This document shows, in pieces, positions 25,215-33,469 of a stretch of DNA of 33,929 bases. Source of the DNA: Planctomycetota bacterium. GTDB taxonomy: Bacteria; Planctomycetota; Planctomycetia; Pirellulales; UBA1268. The notes under the pieces were generated by a model that saw only the letters and a program-made list of their open reading frames with translations, did no database searches and was not told the DNA's origin. Numbering within the stretch: position 1 is the first letter of the stretch; every line of letters begins with the position of its first letter. The DNA lies in contig VGZO01000045.1 of the NCBI GenBank assembly GCA_016872555.1, forward strand, positions 1 through 33,929. Reading direction: 5' to 3'. The position numbers and the translations under genes are program-made.

Positions 25215-26132
25215 TTGGCTGTCTCCTCCACCGCGCCCCGCGCGGCCATCGGCACCGCGATCCACTGGGAATACCTCGTGCCGATCGTGGCCGTCCATCT
25301 GCTGGCCGGTCTCGCGCTGTTTCCGGCGTATTGCAGTTGGCCCGCAGTCGCACTCGCCGCGGTCGGCACGTTCGTGTTCGGGACGCTCGGGATCAATCTC
25401 TGCTACCACCGTCTTCTCGCGCACCGGAGCCTCAAGGTGCCGCGCTGGCTGGAGCGGGCGCTGGCCGTCGTCGCGCTGTGCTCGCTGGAAGACACTCCCG
25501 CGCGATGGGTGGCCAATCACCGCCTCCACCATGCCCACTCCGACGACCCGGAGGATCCGCACTCGCCGCGGCGCGGGATCGCCTGGTCGCACATGGGCTG
25601 GCTGTTCCGCCGCGTGCCGCAGCGCAAGGGCTGGGCGTTTCTCGACCGCTATGCGCGCGACATCCTCGCCGACGGGTTCTTCCGCTCGCTCGAGCGTCAC
25701 CCGACCGCGACCGTCTGGATCTACGCGCTGCACGCAGCCGCCTACTGGCTGGCGGGGCTCGCCGTGGGCAGATGGTGGGGAGGCGACTGGGCCGCCGGCT
25801 ACACCTGCGCGGCAAGCGTGCTCGTGTGGGGCGTGTTCGTCCGCACGGTCCTGGTCTGGCACATCACCTGGAGCGTCAACTCGCTGACCCACCTGTTCGG
25901 CTACCGGACCTACGCGACGGACGAGGACAGCCGTAACAACTGGCTCGTCGCCCTCGTCGCGATGGGCGAGGGGTGGCACAACAACCACCACCACGACCCG
26001 GCCAGCGCCTCGGTCCAGCACCGCTGGTGGGAGATCGACGTCACCTACTATGTGATCCTGCTCCTCGAGCGGGTCGGGTTGGCGACCGACGTGATCGCGC
26101 CGCGCCACGTGCGGCGCGAGGCCGCGCGCTGA
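25215..26132 (+). CDS. Membrane fatty acyl desaturase (acyl-CoA delta-9 type)
   Basis: The 305-residue membrane protein carries the three histidine boxes of the di-iron desaturase family: HRLLAH, HRLHHAHSDD and GWHNNHHHDP. Four hydrophobic segments surround them. It introduces a double bond in fatty acyl chains, probably as acyl-CoA or phospholipid. It uses a TTG start at 25215, supported by GAGG 6 bases upstream; no ATG or GTG in frame lies near. The length fits the bacterial family. Confidence 0.85.
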   Translation: MAVSSTAPRAAIGTAIHWEYLVPIVAVHLLAGLALFPAYCSWPAVALAAVGTFVFGTLGINLCYHRLLAHRSLKVPRWLERALAVVALCSLEDTPARWVANHRLHHAHSDDPEDPHSPRRGIAWSHMGWLFRRVPQRKGWAFLDRYARDILADGFFRSLERHPTATVWIYALHAAAYWLAGLAVGRWWGGDWAAGYTCAASVLVWGVFVRTVLVWHITWSVNSLTHLFGYRTYATDEDSRNNWLVALVAMGEGWHNNHHHDPASASVQHRWWEIDVTYYVILLLERVGLATDVIAPRHVRREAAR

Positions 26133-26206
26133 CGGCCAGGCCGCAGGCCCGACCGTGTGCCCGCGACCGGCACCTTCCCGGCCATCTGCTCTTGAAAGGG
26201 TTCGTC

Positions 26207-26779
26207 ATGAGGGTGCCCCTGGTCGTGATCTGCGTCCTGTTTCTTGCCTCCGAACGCGCGGCGACGCTGCCGTTCGGTGGCACCCCGCGGCGGATTCCGG
26301 GAGTCGTCGAGGCGGAGGATTTCGACGAGGGGGAGGCTGGCGTCGCGTACCACGACGTCAACGCCGTCAACGAAGGAGCCGACTACCGCGGCCCGACGCA
26401 GGTCGACATCGAGCGCCGCCCCGATGCCTCGAACGGCCACGGGATCGGCTGGACACGCGCCGGCGAGTGGCTCGTCTACACCGTCGAGGTGAACGCCCCG
26501 GGGCCGTACACGGTCGAGATTCCGGTGGCCTCGGCGAAGGCGGGAGGTCGGTTCCACATCGAGTTCGACGGGGTCGATGCCACCGGGCCGATCACGGTCC
26601 CCGACACAGGCGGATGGGGAAAGCTGCAGACGATCCGCGTCGGAGGGGTGCGCGTGCCGGCAGGGCGGTCGGTGATGAAAGTGGTGATGGACGCCAACGG
26701 CGAATCGATGAGCGTCGGCGACATCGACTGCTTCCGGTTCAGCCGCCCACCCGCGAACGCGACGCCCCCGACGCGCTGA
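26207..26779 (+). CDS. Exported CBM6-like carbohydrate-binding protein
   Basis: The 190-residue product has a signal peptide-like start (MRVPLVVICVLFLASERAATL) and one carbohydrate-binding module of the CBM6 type: PGVVEAEDFDEGEAGVAYHD at the start, GWTRAGEWLVYTVEV in the middle and SVGDIDCFRF at the end. No catalytic domain is attached. It follows the desaturase by 74 bases on the same strand, with AAAGGG 6 bases before the ATG. It may bind an extracellular polysaccharide; the ligand is unknown. Confidence 0.75.
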   Translation: MRVPLVVICVLFLASERAATLPFGGTPRRIPGVVEAEDFDEGEAGVAYHDVNAVNEGADYRGPTQVDIERRPDASNGHGIGWTRAGEWLVYTVEVNAPGPYTVEIPVASAKAGGRFHIEFDGVDATGPITVPDTGGWGKLQTIRVGGVRVPAGRSVMKVVMDANGESMSVGDIDCFRFSRPPANATPPTR

Positions 26780-26831
26780 TGCGGGGCGGGTCTGCCGCCG
26801 TGACCACGGCGCTGCCGGGCCGGTGGCGGCG

Positions 26832-27275
26832 TCATCCTCCCAGGGAGCGTCGGATCGCGAATTGCGCGGTGCACAGGCAGGCGATCTCGTCGGCGGCCCG
26901 GATCTGGCATTCGACCACGGCGCTGCGCCCCGATAGCCGCACGACCTCGGCCTTCGCCGCGACCACGCCGACGGCCGGTTCGAGGTAGCGGATATGGAGA
27001 TCGGAGGTGGCGAACGGCATCTTGCCGTCGAAGGCCGTGCTCAGGGCGAGGGCACTGGTCAGGTCGGCGAGCGCCGCCAGCACGCCGCCGTTGACGGTGC
27101 CGCGGGGGCCATTGGTGACCGCGGCCGTCGCGGTCAGATGCATCTCGGCCCGGCCCGGTTGGAGATCCGCGATCGACAGGGCCCAATTCGCGATCGGTGG
27201 CCAATCCTGGAACCGGCCCTGCATGCGCTCGGCAAGATCGGCCGGCACGGTGTCCGATATTCGCCATGCCCCCAC
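26832..27275 (-). CDS. Hotdog-fold thioesterase (PaaI-like), copy 1
   Basis: The 147-residue product is a single hotdog domain. NGPRGTVNGGVLAALADLTSA corresponds to the PaaI catalytic helix segment, but an Asn stands where many relatives have the catalytic His before the Gly-Gly. RYLEPAVGVVAAKAEVVRL matches the central strands. The substrate is unknown; aryl- or acyl-CoA esters are likely. It starts with a GTG at 27275. A second gene of the same length and orientation lies at 32083-32526, and my hand comparison gives 108 identical residues of 147. Confidence 0.82.
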   Translation of the reverse strand: MGAWRISDTVPADLAERMQGRFQDWPPIANWALSIADLQPGRAEMHLTATAAVTNGPRGTVNGGVLAALADLTSALALSTAFDGKMPFATSDLHIRYLEPAVGVVAAKAEVVRLSGRSAVVECQIRAADEIACLCTAQFAIRRSLGG

Positions 27276-27301
27276 GTGTCCACCCCCGCCGGTTCGATCG
27301 A

Positions 27302-27307
27302 TTTATA
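27302..27307 (-). promoter_or_regulatory. Candidate -10 box upstream of thioesterase copy 1
   Basis: On the minus strand TATAAA lies about 27 bases before the GTG start, within the only AT-rich patch of this divergent region. On the plus strand the same patch offers TATACT (27304-27309), which could serve the PSD1 gene. No clear -35 box is seen for either. Confidence 0.28.
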
Positions 27308-27455
27308 CTACGTTGCAATGAAGCAAGCCTAGCAGCCGTGTGCCGTGGCGGGCATGGCTGGCCACGGTGGCTCCAGGAGCGCGATCGGTCAGCGGGGCGC
27401 CCGTCGAAACCGGTACCGCATTCCGTCGGCTCGATCGCCCTCAGCGAGGGGTTCC

Positions 27456-30437
27456 ATGGACCGTGGCTGGCGAAGCGCGTGGCCGATGCTCGTGCTGCTC
27501 GCGCCGCTTTCCCGCATCGCCGCCGACCTGCCGACGGACGGTGACGCCCATGCCGCCGCGCGGGCCCTACTCACGGTCCGGTGCGTCGACTGCCACGGCC
27601 CCGACACGCAGGAATCGCACCTGCGGCTCGACACACGCGCCGGGGTCCTGACCGGCGGCGACTTCGGGCCGGCGGTCGTCCTCGGCAAGGGGGCGGCGAG
27701 CGAATTGGTGCGCCGGATCAGATCGACGAAGCCCTCCGAGCGGATGCCGCCGGACGGCGAGCGGCTCACCGACGCCGAGGTTGCGGCGCTGGCCACCTGG
27801 ATCGACGCCGGCGCACCGTGGCCGGGGGCCGACGGGCCGGAGCCGGCCGCGCGTGACGAGCGCCTCGACCATTGGGCCTGGCAGCCGGTGAAGACGGTGC
27901 CCGTGCCACCGGCCGTGGCGGCATTCGCCGGCCTGCCGGCCGTGGAGCCGGAACGGAACGCGATCGACTTCTTCGTGCGCCGGGCACTGGCCGAACGGGG
28001 CCTGGCCCCCGCCCCCGTCGCCGACCGGCGCACGCTCATCCGGCGGCTGTCGTTCGACCTCCTCGGCCTGCCCCCCGATCCGGCCGATGTCGAGGCGTTC
28101 GTGGCCGATCCCGATCCGAACGCCTACGAAACCCTCGTCGACAAGCTGCTGGCCAGCCCGCGCCATGGCGAGCGCTGGGCGCGGCACTGGCTCGACGTCG
28201 TCCACTACGGCGACACCCACGGTTACGACAAGGACAAGCCGCGCCCCAACGCCTGGCCGTACCGCGACTACGTGATCCGCGCCCTCAACGACGACAAGCC
28301 CTACGCCCGGTTCGTGGCCGAGCAGATCGCCGGCGACGTGCTCTGGCCCGACACCCGCGACGGCCAGGAGGCGCTCGGATTCCTGGCCGCCGGCCCATGG
28401 GATTTCATCGGCCATGTCGAGGTGCCGGAGACGAAGACAGACGGCAAGATCGCCCGTCACCTCGACCGCGACGACATGGTCGCCACCACGATCGGCACGT
28501 TCGCCAGCGTGACGGTGCACTGCGCCCAGTGCCACGCCCACAAGTTCGACCCTGTCAGCCAGGACGACTACTACTCGCTCCAGGCGGTGTTCGCGGCGGT
28601 CGACCGTGACGACCGCCCGTATGCCGCCGATCCGCAGGTGGCGCGCACCCACGCCGAGCTCGCGGCGCGGCTCGACGCGCTGGCCGGCCGGCGCCGCGAC
28701 CTCGAGGCCCGGGTCCGCGAGGCCGCGGGGCCCCGGCTGGAGGAGCTCGATCGGGCGATCGCCGCCCTTCCCAAGCCCGCCGGCCCCAATCCAACACCCG
28801 CCTACGGCTGGCACTCCGCCATCGAGGCCGGCGCGGACGTGGCGAAGTGGGTCCAGGTCGATCTTGGTGCCGAACGGGCGATCCACGAGATCGTCCTCCA
28901 TCCCTGCCACGACGAGTTCGCGGGGATCGGCGCCGGCTTCGGCTACCCGCGCCGATTCCGTGTCGAGGTGGCGAACGATCCGGAGTTTCGCGACGGGGTC
29001 ACCACGGTGGCGGCGTTCACCGAGGCCGACGTGGCCAACCCGGGGACGAAACCGCAGACCTTCTCCTGCGGCACGGGCGCGCGCCACGTCCGCATCACCG
29101 CCACGAAGCTCGCACCGCGGCAGAACGACTTCATCTTCGCCCTCGCCGAACTGGTCGTCCGCACCGCCGACGGAACGAATCTCGCGGCTGGCGCGGCGGT
29201 CACGGCCGCCGATTCGATCGAGGCGCCGCCGCGGTGGGGGCGGGCGAACCTCGTCGACGGCACGAGCCCCGCGGGGTCCGACGACACCGCCGCGCCCCTT
29301 CGCGAGGAACGGGAGCGGCTGCTGGCCGCGGCGCGCGACCCCGACACGTCAGCCGCGCTCGAGGCCGTGGCGAGCGAGATCACCGCGGCCGAGGCGGCGC
29401 GGGCGGCGCTCCCGCCCCTCGCGCGTGTCTACTCGGCCACCAGCCACAAGCGCCAGGGCCAGCCGCGGCCGATCCACGTCCTCTCCCGTGGCAACGTCCT
29501 CGCCCCGACGCGCGAAGTGGGCCCGGGTACGTTGTCGGCCGTGGGCATGCTCGCGGCGCGGTTCGAGCTGCCGCCGGGCCATGCGGAGGGGGAGCGGCGT
29601 GCGGCGCTTGCGCACTGGCTCGTCGACCCGGCCAATCCGCTCACCTGGCGCAGCGCCGTCAACCGTGTGTGGCACTACCACTTCGGCCGCGGGCTGGTCG
29701 ACACGCCGAGCGATTTCGGCCGGATGGGGGCGAGGCCGTCGCACCCCGACCTCCTCGACTGGCTGGCGGCGACGTTCCGCGACGGTGGCGGGTCGCTCAA
29801 GTCGCTCCACCGCCTGATCGTCACCAGTGCCACCTACCGCCAGCAGTCGGCCTCCCGAGCCGACGCCGCGGCCGTCGATTCCGACAACACCCTGGTGTGG
29901 CGGCAGCAGCGGCGCCGGCTCGAGGCCGAGGGGGTGCGCGATGCCGTCCTGGCGGTGAGCGGCGCGCTCGACCTGACGATGGGGGGGCCGGGCTGGCAGG
30001 ATTTCAAGGTCGAGCGCCCCGAGCACTCGCCCCACTACCGCTACGACCTGGCCGATCCCGCCGACCGCTCGACCTGGCGGCGTGGCGTGTACCGGTTCGT
30101 CGTCCGCAGCCAGACGCAGCCGTTCATGACGAGCCTCGACTGCGCCGACCCGTCGATGCGGGTCGAAAAACGCACCGAAAGCATCTCGGCGCCGCAGGCC
30201 CTGGCGCTGCTCAACAACGGCTTCATGCTCGTCCAGTCGCACGTGTTCGCCGAGCGCGTGGCCCGCGAGGCCGGGCCCGACCTCGAGTCACAGGTGACAC
30301 GCGCGTTTCTCCTCGGCTGTGGCCGGCCTCCCGAGCCGGCCGAGGTGGCGGCGCTGGTCGACGTGGCCCGCGACCATGGCATGGACAACGTCTGCCGGGC
30401 GCTGTTCAACCTCGCCGAGTTCACGTTCGTCGATTGA
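27456..30437 (+). CDS. PSD1 protein: cytochrome c-like, DUF1549, discoidin-like and DUF1553 domains
   Basis: The 993-residue exported protein has, in order: a short signal peptide, a planctomycete cytochrome C1-type domain with CVDCH (43-47), DUF1549 (about 150-370, with a second CAQCH at 356-360), a coiled-coil-like stretch (about 400-440) and an F5/8 type C (discoidin)-like domain (about 450-585, KWVQVDLG..). A second Ala/Glu-rich helix (about 610-660) and DUF1553 (about 680-990, with [15 protein letters not shown]) follow. GAGGGG lies 5 bases before the ATG. The two CXXCH motifs suggest covalent haem. The DUF1501 gene starts 17 bases downstream, the usual pairing. The molecular role of such pairs is unsettled; outer-compartment redox or glycan handling is proposed. 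Confidence 0.92.
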   Translation: MDRGWRSAWPMLVLLAPLSRIAADLPTDGDAHAAARALLTVRCVDCHGPDTQESHLRLDTRAGVLTGGDFGPAVVLGKGAASELVRRIRSTKPSERMPPDGERLTDAEVAALATWIDAGAPWPGADGPEPAARDERLDHWAWQPVKTVPVPPAVAAFAGLPAVEPERNAIDFFVRRALAERGLAPAPVADRRTLIRRLSFDLLGLPPDPADVEAFVADPDPNAYETLVDKLLASPRHGERWARHWLDVVHYGDTHGYDKDKPRPNAWPYRDYVIRALNDDKPYARFVAEQIAGDVLWPDTRDGQEALGFLAAGPWDFIGHVEVPETKTDGKIARHLDRDDMVATTIGTFASVTVHCAQCHAHKFDPVSQDDYYSLQAVFAAVDRDDRPYAADPQVARTHAELAARLDALAGRRRDLEARVREAAGPRLEELDRAIAALPKPAGPNPTPAYGWHSAIEAGADVAKWVQVDLGAERAIHEIVLHPCHDEFAGIGAGFGYPRRFRVEVANDPEFRDGVTTVAAFTEADVANPGTKPQTFSCGTGARHVRITATKLAPRQNDFIFALAELVVRTADGTNLAAGAAVTAADSIEAPPRWGRANLVDGTSPAGSDDTAAPLREERERLLAAARDPDTSAALEAVASEITAAEAARAALPPLARVYSATSHKRQGQPRPIHVLSRGNVLAPTREVGPGTLSAVGMLAARFELPPGHAEGERRAALAHWLVDPANPLTWRSAVNRVWHYHFGRGLVDTPSDFGRMGARPSHPDLLDWLAATFRDGGGSLKSLHRLIVTSATYRQQSASRADAAAVDSDNTLVWRQQRRRLEAEGVRDAVLAVSGALDLTMGGPGWQDFKVERPEHSPHYRYDLADPADRSTWRRGVYRFVVRSQTQPFMTSLDCADPSMRVEKRTESISAPQALALLNNGFMLVQSHVFAERVAREAGPDLESQVTRAFLLGCGRPPEPAEVAALVDVARDHGMDNVCRALFNLAEFTFVD

Positions 30438-30454
30438 ACCGTTCCGGTGTCCCG

Positions 30455-31972
30455 ATGCCGCGCCGTCGATTCCGCAACGATTCGCCGTTTCACCGCGCCG
30501 CAGGCCCGGAGGCCGTGTCGCGCCGCGACTGGCTGGCGGGGAGCGGCGGCGGGCTCGGCGGGATCGCCCTGGCAGCGCTGCTGGCGGGCCAGCGCGAGGC
30601 GGTCGCCGACGGTGGCGCCGGGCTGCATCCGGCCTGCATCCATCCGCCGCGCGTGAAGCGCGTGGTGCAGCTGTTCATGGCCGGGGCCGCCAGCCACATC
30701 GACCTCTTCGACCACAAACCGGAGCTCGTCAGGCGCCATGGGCAGCCGAGCGATTTCGGCGAGGCGGTCGAGGCGTTTCAGGACGGCCTCGGCCCGTGGC
30801 TCAAGCCGGTATGGGAGTTCGCCCCCTACGGTGGCTGCGGCAAATTGCTGTCGGACGTGGTCGCTCCCCTCGGCGCGGTCGTCGACCGGATGGCGTTCAT
30901 CCACGACATGGTGAGCTCGTCGGGGGTCCACTCGGCGGCCACGCTCCTCCAGACGACCGGCTTCGTCCTCCCCGGGTTTCCCGGCGCCGGCTGCTGGGTG
31001 AGCTACGCCCTCGGCTCGCTCAACGACAACCTCCCGACGTTCGTCGTCCTCCCCGACCATCGCGGCTATGCCTCCAACGGCGTGAAGAACTGGGACGCCG
31101 GGTTCCTCCCCGCGCGCTACTCGGGCACTGTCGTGCAGCCGGCGGCCGCCGATCCGGTCGCCGACCTGCGGCCCCACGCCGCCGGCCCGTTCGTCACGGC
31201 GAGTGCCGACGCCGCCACGCGCGACGTTCTCGCCCGGCTCAACCGCCGTCATGAAGAAGCCCGGCCGGGAGACTCACGGCTCGAGGCGCGGATCCGGTCG
31301 TACGAGTTGGCGGCGCGGATGCAGCTGGCGGCGCCCGAGGCGCTCGACATCGCCGCGGAGCCGGCCCATGTCCGCGCCCTGTATGGCGTCCAACCCGAGC
31401 GCGGCGCCTGGCCGGCCGAGATCAACGCCGAAGAGGAGACGCACCACTTCGGCCTCCGCTGCCTGGCGGCCCGGCGGCTGCTCGAGCGGGGCGTCCGCTT
31501 CGTGCAGGTCTGGAGCGGCAACGACAACGGCTTTCCACGGCGCAACTGGGATTCGCACGAGGACGTCGCCCGCGACCACGGGCCGCTCGCCCTCGGCATG
31601 GCGCGCGGGGCCGCCGCGCTGATCCAGGATCTCGACCGGCGCGGCATGCTCGACGACACGCTCGTGCTGTGGACGACGGAATTCGGCCGGATGCCGAGCT
31701 CGCAGGGCGGCCGGGGGCGCGACCACAATCCCTACGTGTTCACCACCTGGCTGTGCGGCGGCGGGATCAAGGGGGGCGTGACGAGCGGGTTGAGCGACCA
31801 GTGGGGCTACAAGCCGCTCGACCGCGACGATCCGACGACCGTGCACGATGTCCACGCCACCGTGCTGCGGCTGTTGGGGATCGAACACACCAAGCTCACC
31901 TGGCGCAACAACGGCATCGACCGGCGTCTGACCGACGTCCACGGCCACGTCCTCACCGACATCCTCGCCTGA
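30455..31972 (+). CDS. DUF1501 protein with twin-arginine signal
   Basis: The 505-residue product begins with a twin-arginine export signal (SRRDWLAGSGGGLGGIALAALL), so it is probably folded before export. The body matches DUF1501, an alkaline-phosphatase/sulfatase-superfamily domain: VVQLFMAGAASHIDLFDHKPEL near the start, RFVQVWSGNDN and DTLVLWTTEFGRMPSS, with acidic and His residues suited to metal binding (GRDHNPYVF). It is the constant partner of PSD1 genes and lies 17 bases after this one. The substrate is not known. It is complete and ends 110 bases before the converging second thioesterase. Confidence 0.92.
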   Translation: MPRRRFRNDSPFHRAAGPEAVSRRDWLAGSGGGLGGIALAALLAGQREAVADGGAGLHPACIHPPRVKRVVQLFMAGAASHIDLFDHKPELVRRHGQPSDFGEAVEAFQDGLGPWLKPVWEFAPYGGCGKLLSDVVAPLGAVVDRMAFIHDMVSSSGVHSAATLLQTTGFVLPGFPGAGCWVSYALGSLNDNLPTFVVLPDHRGYASNGVKNWDAGFLPARYSGTVVQPAAADPVADLRPHAAGPFVTASADAATRDVLARLNRRHEEARPGDSRLEARIRSYELAARMQLAAPEALDIAAEPAHVRALYGVQPERGAWPAEINAEEETHHFGLRCLAARRLLERGVRFVQVWSGNDNGFPRRNWDSHEDVARDHGPLALGMARGAAALIQDLDRRGMLDDTLVLWTTEFGRMPSSQGGRGRDHNPYVFTTWLCGGGIKGGVTSGLSDQWGYKPLDRDDPTTVHDVHATVLRLLGIEHTKLTWRNNGIDRRLTDVHGHVLTDILA

Positions 31973-32015
31973 GTGGACTCGATGAGCCGGCAGGCCCGCG
32001 GCCGGTCGGGGCCAC

Positions 32016-32059
32016 GGAGGGCTTTGTCCACGGTCATCCCCGGGGCCGTGGGGCTTGCC
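32016..32059. repeat. Hairpin repeat, copy 1
   Basis: GGAGGGCTTTGTCCACGG (32016-32033) is followed by a GC-rich loop and CCGTGG (32046-32051), giving a 6-bp stem between the converging DUF1501 and thioesterase genes. The same 18-base arm, with one mismatch, recurs inverted at 33395-33412, and its inner 14 bases recur exactly at 33373-33386. It may be a transposon-end remnant or a REP-like element; it could also serve as a terminator. Confidence 0.5.
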
Positions 32060-32082
32060 CGATTGGCCGTGTCACCGCCGCG

Positions 32083-32526
32083 TCATCCGGCCAGGCCGCG
32101 CCGGATCGCGAATTGGGCGGTCGACAGGCAGGCGATCTCCCCGCCGGCATGGATCCGGCATTCGACGACGCCGCTGCGTTCGGAGAGCCGCACGACCTCG
32201 GCCTTGGCGGTGACCATGCCGATGGCGGGCTCGAGGTAGCGGATGTGGAGGTCCGATGTCGCGAACGGCATGCGCCCCTCGAACGCGGTGCTCAACGCCA
32301 GGGCGCTGGCGAGGTCGGCCAGCGCCGCCAGAACGCCGCCGTTGACGTGGCCGCGCGGCCCGTTGGTCACCGCCGGCGTGGCAGGGAGGCTGACCTCCGC
32401 CCGGCCCGGCTCGAGCGCCTCGATCGCCAGCCCCCAGGCCGCGATCAATGGCCAGTCCTGAAACCGGGCGCGCAGCCGGTCGGCCAGATCGGCAGGGACG
32501 GTCTCGGGAAGGGGGCGCGTTGCCAC
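32083..32526 (-). CDS. Hotdog-fold thioesterase (PaaI-like), copy 2
   Basis: The 147-residue product is a paralogue of the gene at 26832-27275, with 108 identical positions by hand count and no gaps. Differences are concentrated in the first seven residues. The same NGPRGHVNGGVLAALADL segment is present, again with Asn before the Gly-Gly. The GTG at 32526 has GGAGG about 7 bases upstream, which settles the start against a longer open frame. It converges on the DUF1501 gene. Substrate unknown. Confidence 0.83.
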   Translation of the reverse strand: MATRPLPETVPADLADRLRARFQDWPLIAAWGLAIEALEPGRAEVSLPATPAVTNGPRGHVNGGVLAALADLASALALSTAFEGRMPFATSDLHIRYLEPAIGMVTAKAEVVRLSERSGVVECRIHAGGEIACLSTAQFAIRRGLAG

Positions 32527-32745
32527 GGTTGGTCCTCCGTCGTCAGGCCGGATGCCCGGGTGTCGTCGATCCGCCCGGCTGCGGGCTACTCGGCCGCGGG
32601 CCGGGGAGGGGAAGTCGTGAGGAGGGAAGGGAAATCGTGCCGTCGCGCGTCGGCTTGGTGCGAACCGCGACCAACCCACGCTCCCACGGCCGTGAGCCTA
32701 GCCGGAGTCGACGGGGAGGCGAAGCGATGCACGACGGGAGCGGTG

Positions 32746-33072
32746 TCACCGCCGGCGTTTTGCCCGGCCCTTGCGCGCTGCCGCCATCGCCCCGAAGCGC
32801 CGCTTCCGTTCCGCCGTGAACTCCCACCAGGGCCGAGGTTCGCCACCGGCCATGAATCCCGTCACCGACATGAACACGTCGAGGACGCACGGGTCGTGCC
32901 GCGTGCGTGTCGCTTTGCACAGGGCTTCGTACAGGGCGAGCGGGTCGCGCCCCTCGAGGTCGGCCGGCGACCTGATCCCGAGCCGCTCGAAATCACGCGC
33001 CATGGCCGGCCCGACGTTCGGCAGGTCGGTGAGGCGGGTGACGGCGCTGCGGCGCACCTTGGCCGGATTCAT
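32746..33072 (-). CDS. Cdd1-type helix-hairpin-helix protein
   Basis: The 108-residue product matches the short 'pathogenicity locus' Cdd1 family, also annotated as mitomycin-resistance-like. It has a helix-hairpin-helix segment LTDLPNVGPAMARDFERLG, then DPLALYEALCKATRTRHDPCVLDVFMS and a C-terminal PWWEFTAERKRRFG with a basic tail. The helix-hairpin-helix suggests non-specific nucleic-acid binding, but the biological role is unproven. The ATG at 33072 has GGGAG 6 bases upstream. It shows no clear link to its neighbours. Confidence 0.85.
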   Translation of the reverse strand: MNPAKVRRSAVTRLTDLPNVGPAMARDFERLGIRSPADLEGRDPLALYEALCKATRTRHDPCVLDVFMSVTGFMAGGEPRPWWEFTAERKRRFGAMAAARKGRAKRRR

Positions 33073-33469
33073 CGGAGGCTCCCGTGTGGCGATGCACAGG
33101 CGTCACCGAGTCGGTCAGCGTGTGCCGGTGTCTTCGGTCGGTGCATCGCTCGGGGACGATCTCGGGGAAGTGTAGATCTCCGGGCGATGGATCTCCATGT
33201 ACGCCTCCGGCTTGGCCGGCGAGCGGAATCCGAGCTGGAGCCTGCCATCAGCGTCGGTCCTCCTGTTCGGGACGAATCCTGAAAAAGCGATCCGCCGCGG
33301 GATGCGGCCGATGGCGGCCTGGGAAACCCTCGGCGTTTCCCGCGGTCGCCACAGTGGACACTCGCCTCAGATGGCTTTGTCCACGGACCGTTAGCCGTGG
33401 AAAAAGCCCTCCCTGAATGCGACCGGTCGTACATCAGCGACGGCTCGCCGCCACTCGGCCGAGTCGGCC
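33073..33469. other. Intergenic stretch holding a strong hairpin
   Basis: About 400 bases between the Cdd1 gene and the end of the phenylalanine hydroxylase gene. Its only notable element is the long hairpin at 33373-33408. Short open frames on both strands look non-coding. Confidence 0.5.
33373..33412. repeat. Hairpin repeat, copy 2
   Basis: GGCTTTGTCCACGG (33373-33386) and CCGTGGAAAAAGCC (33395-33408) form a 14-bp stem with one mismatch around the loop ACCGTTAG. The right arm extends to 33412 as the inverted match of copy 1. There is no T-run after the stem on either strand, so it is not a typical intrinsic terminator. A miniature inverted-repeat element or the end of a lost insertion sequence is possible. 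Confidence 0.55.

Noticed and set aside
32600-32640. Near-repeat of GGGAAGTCGTG and GGGAAATCGTG
   Set aside because: Two imperfect short copies in a purine-rich stretch are too little to call a repeat element.
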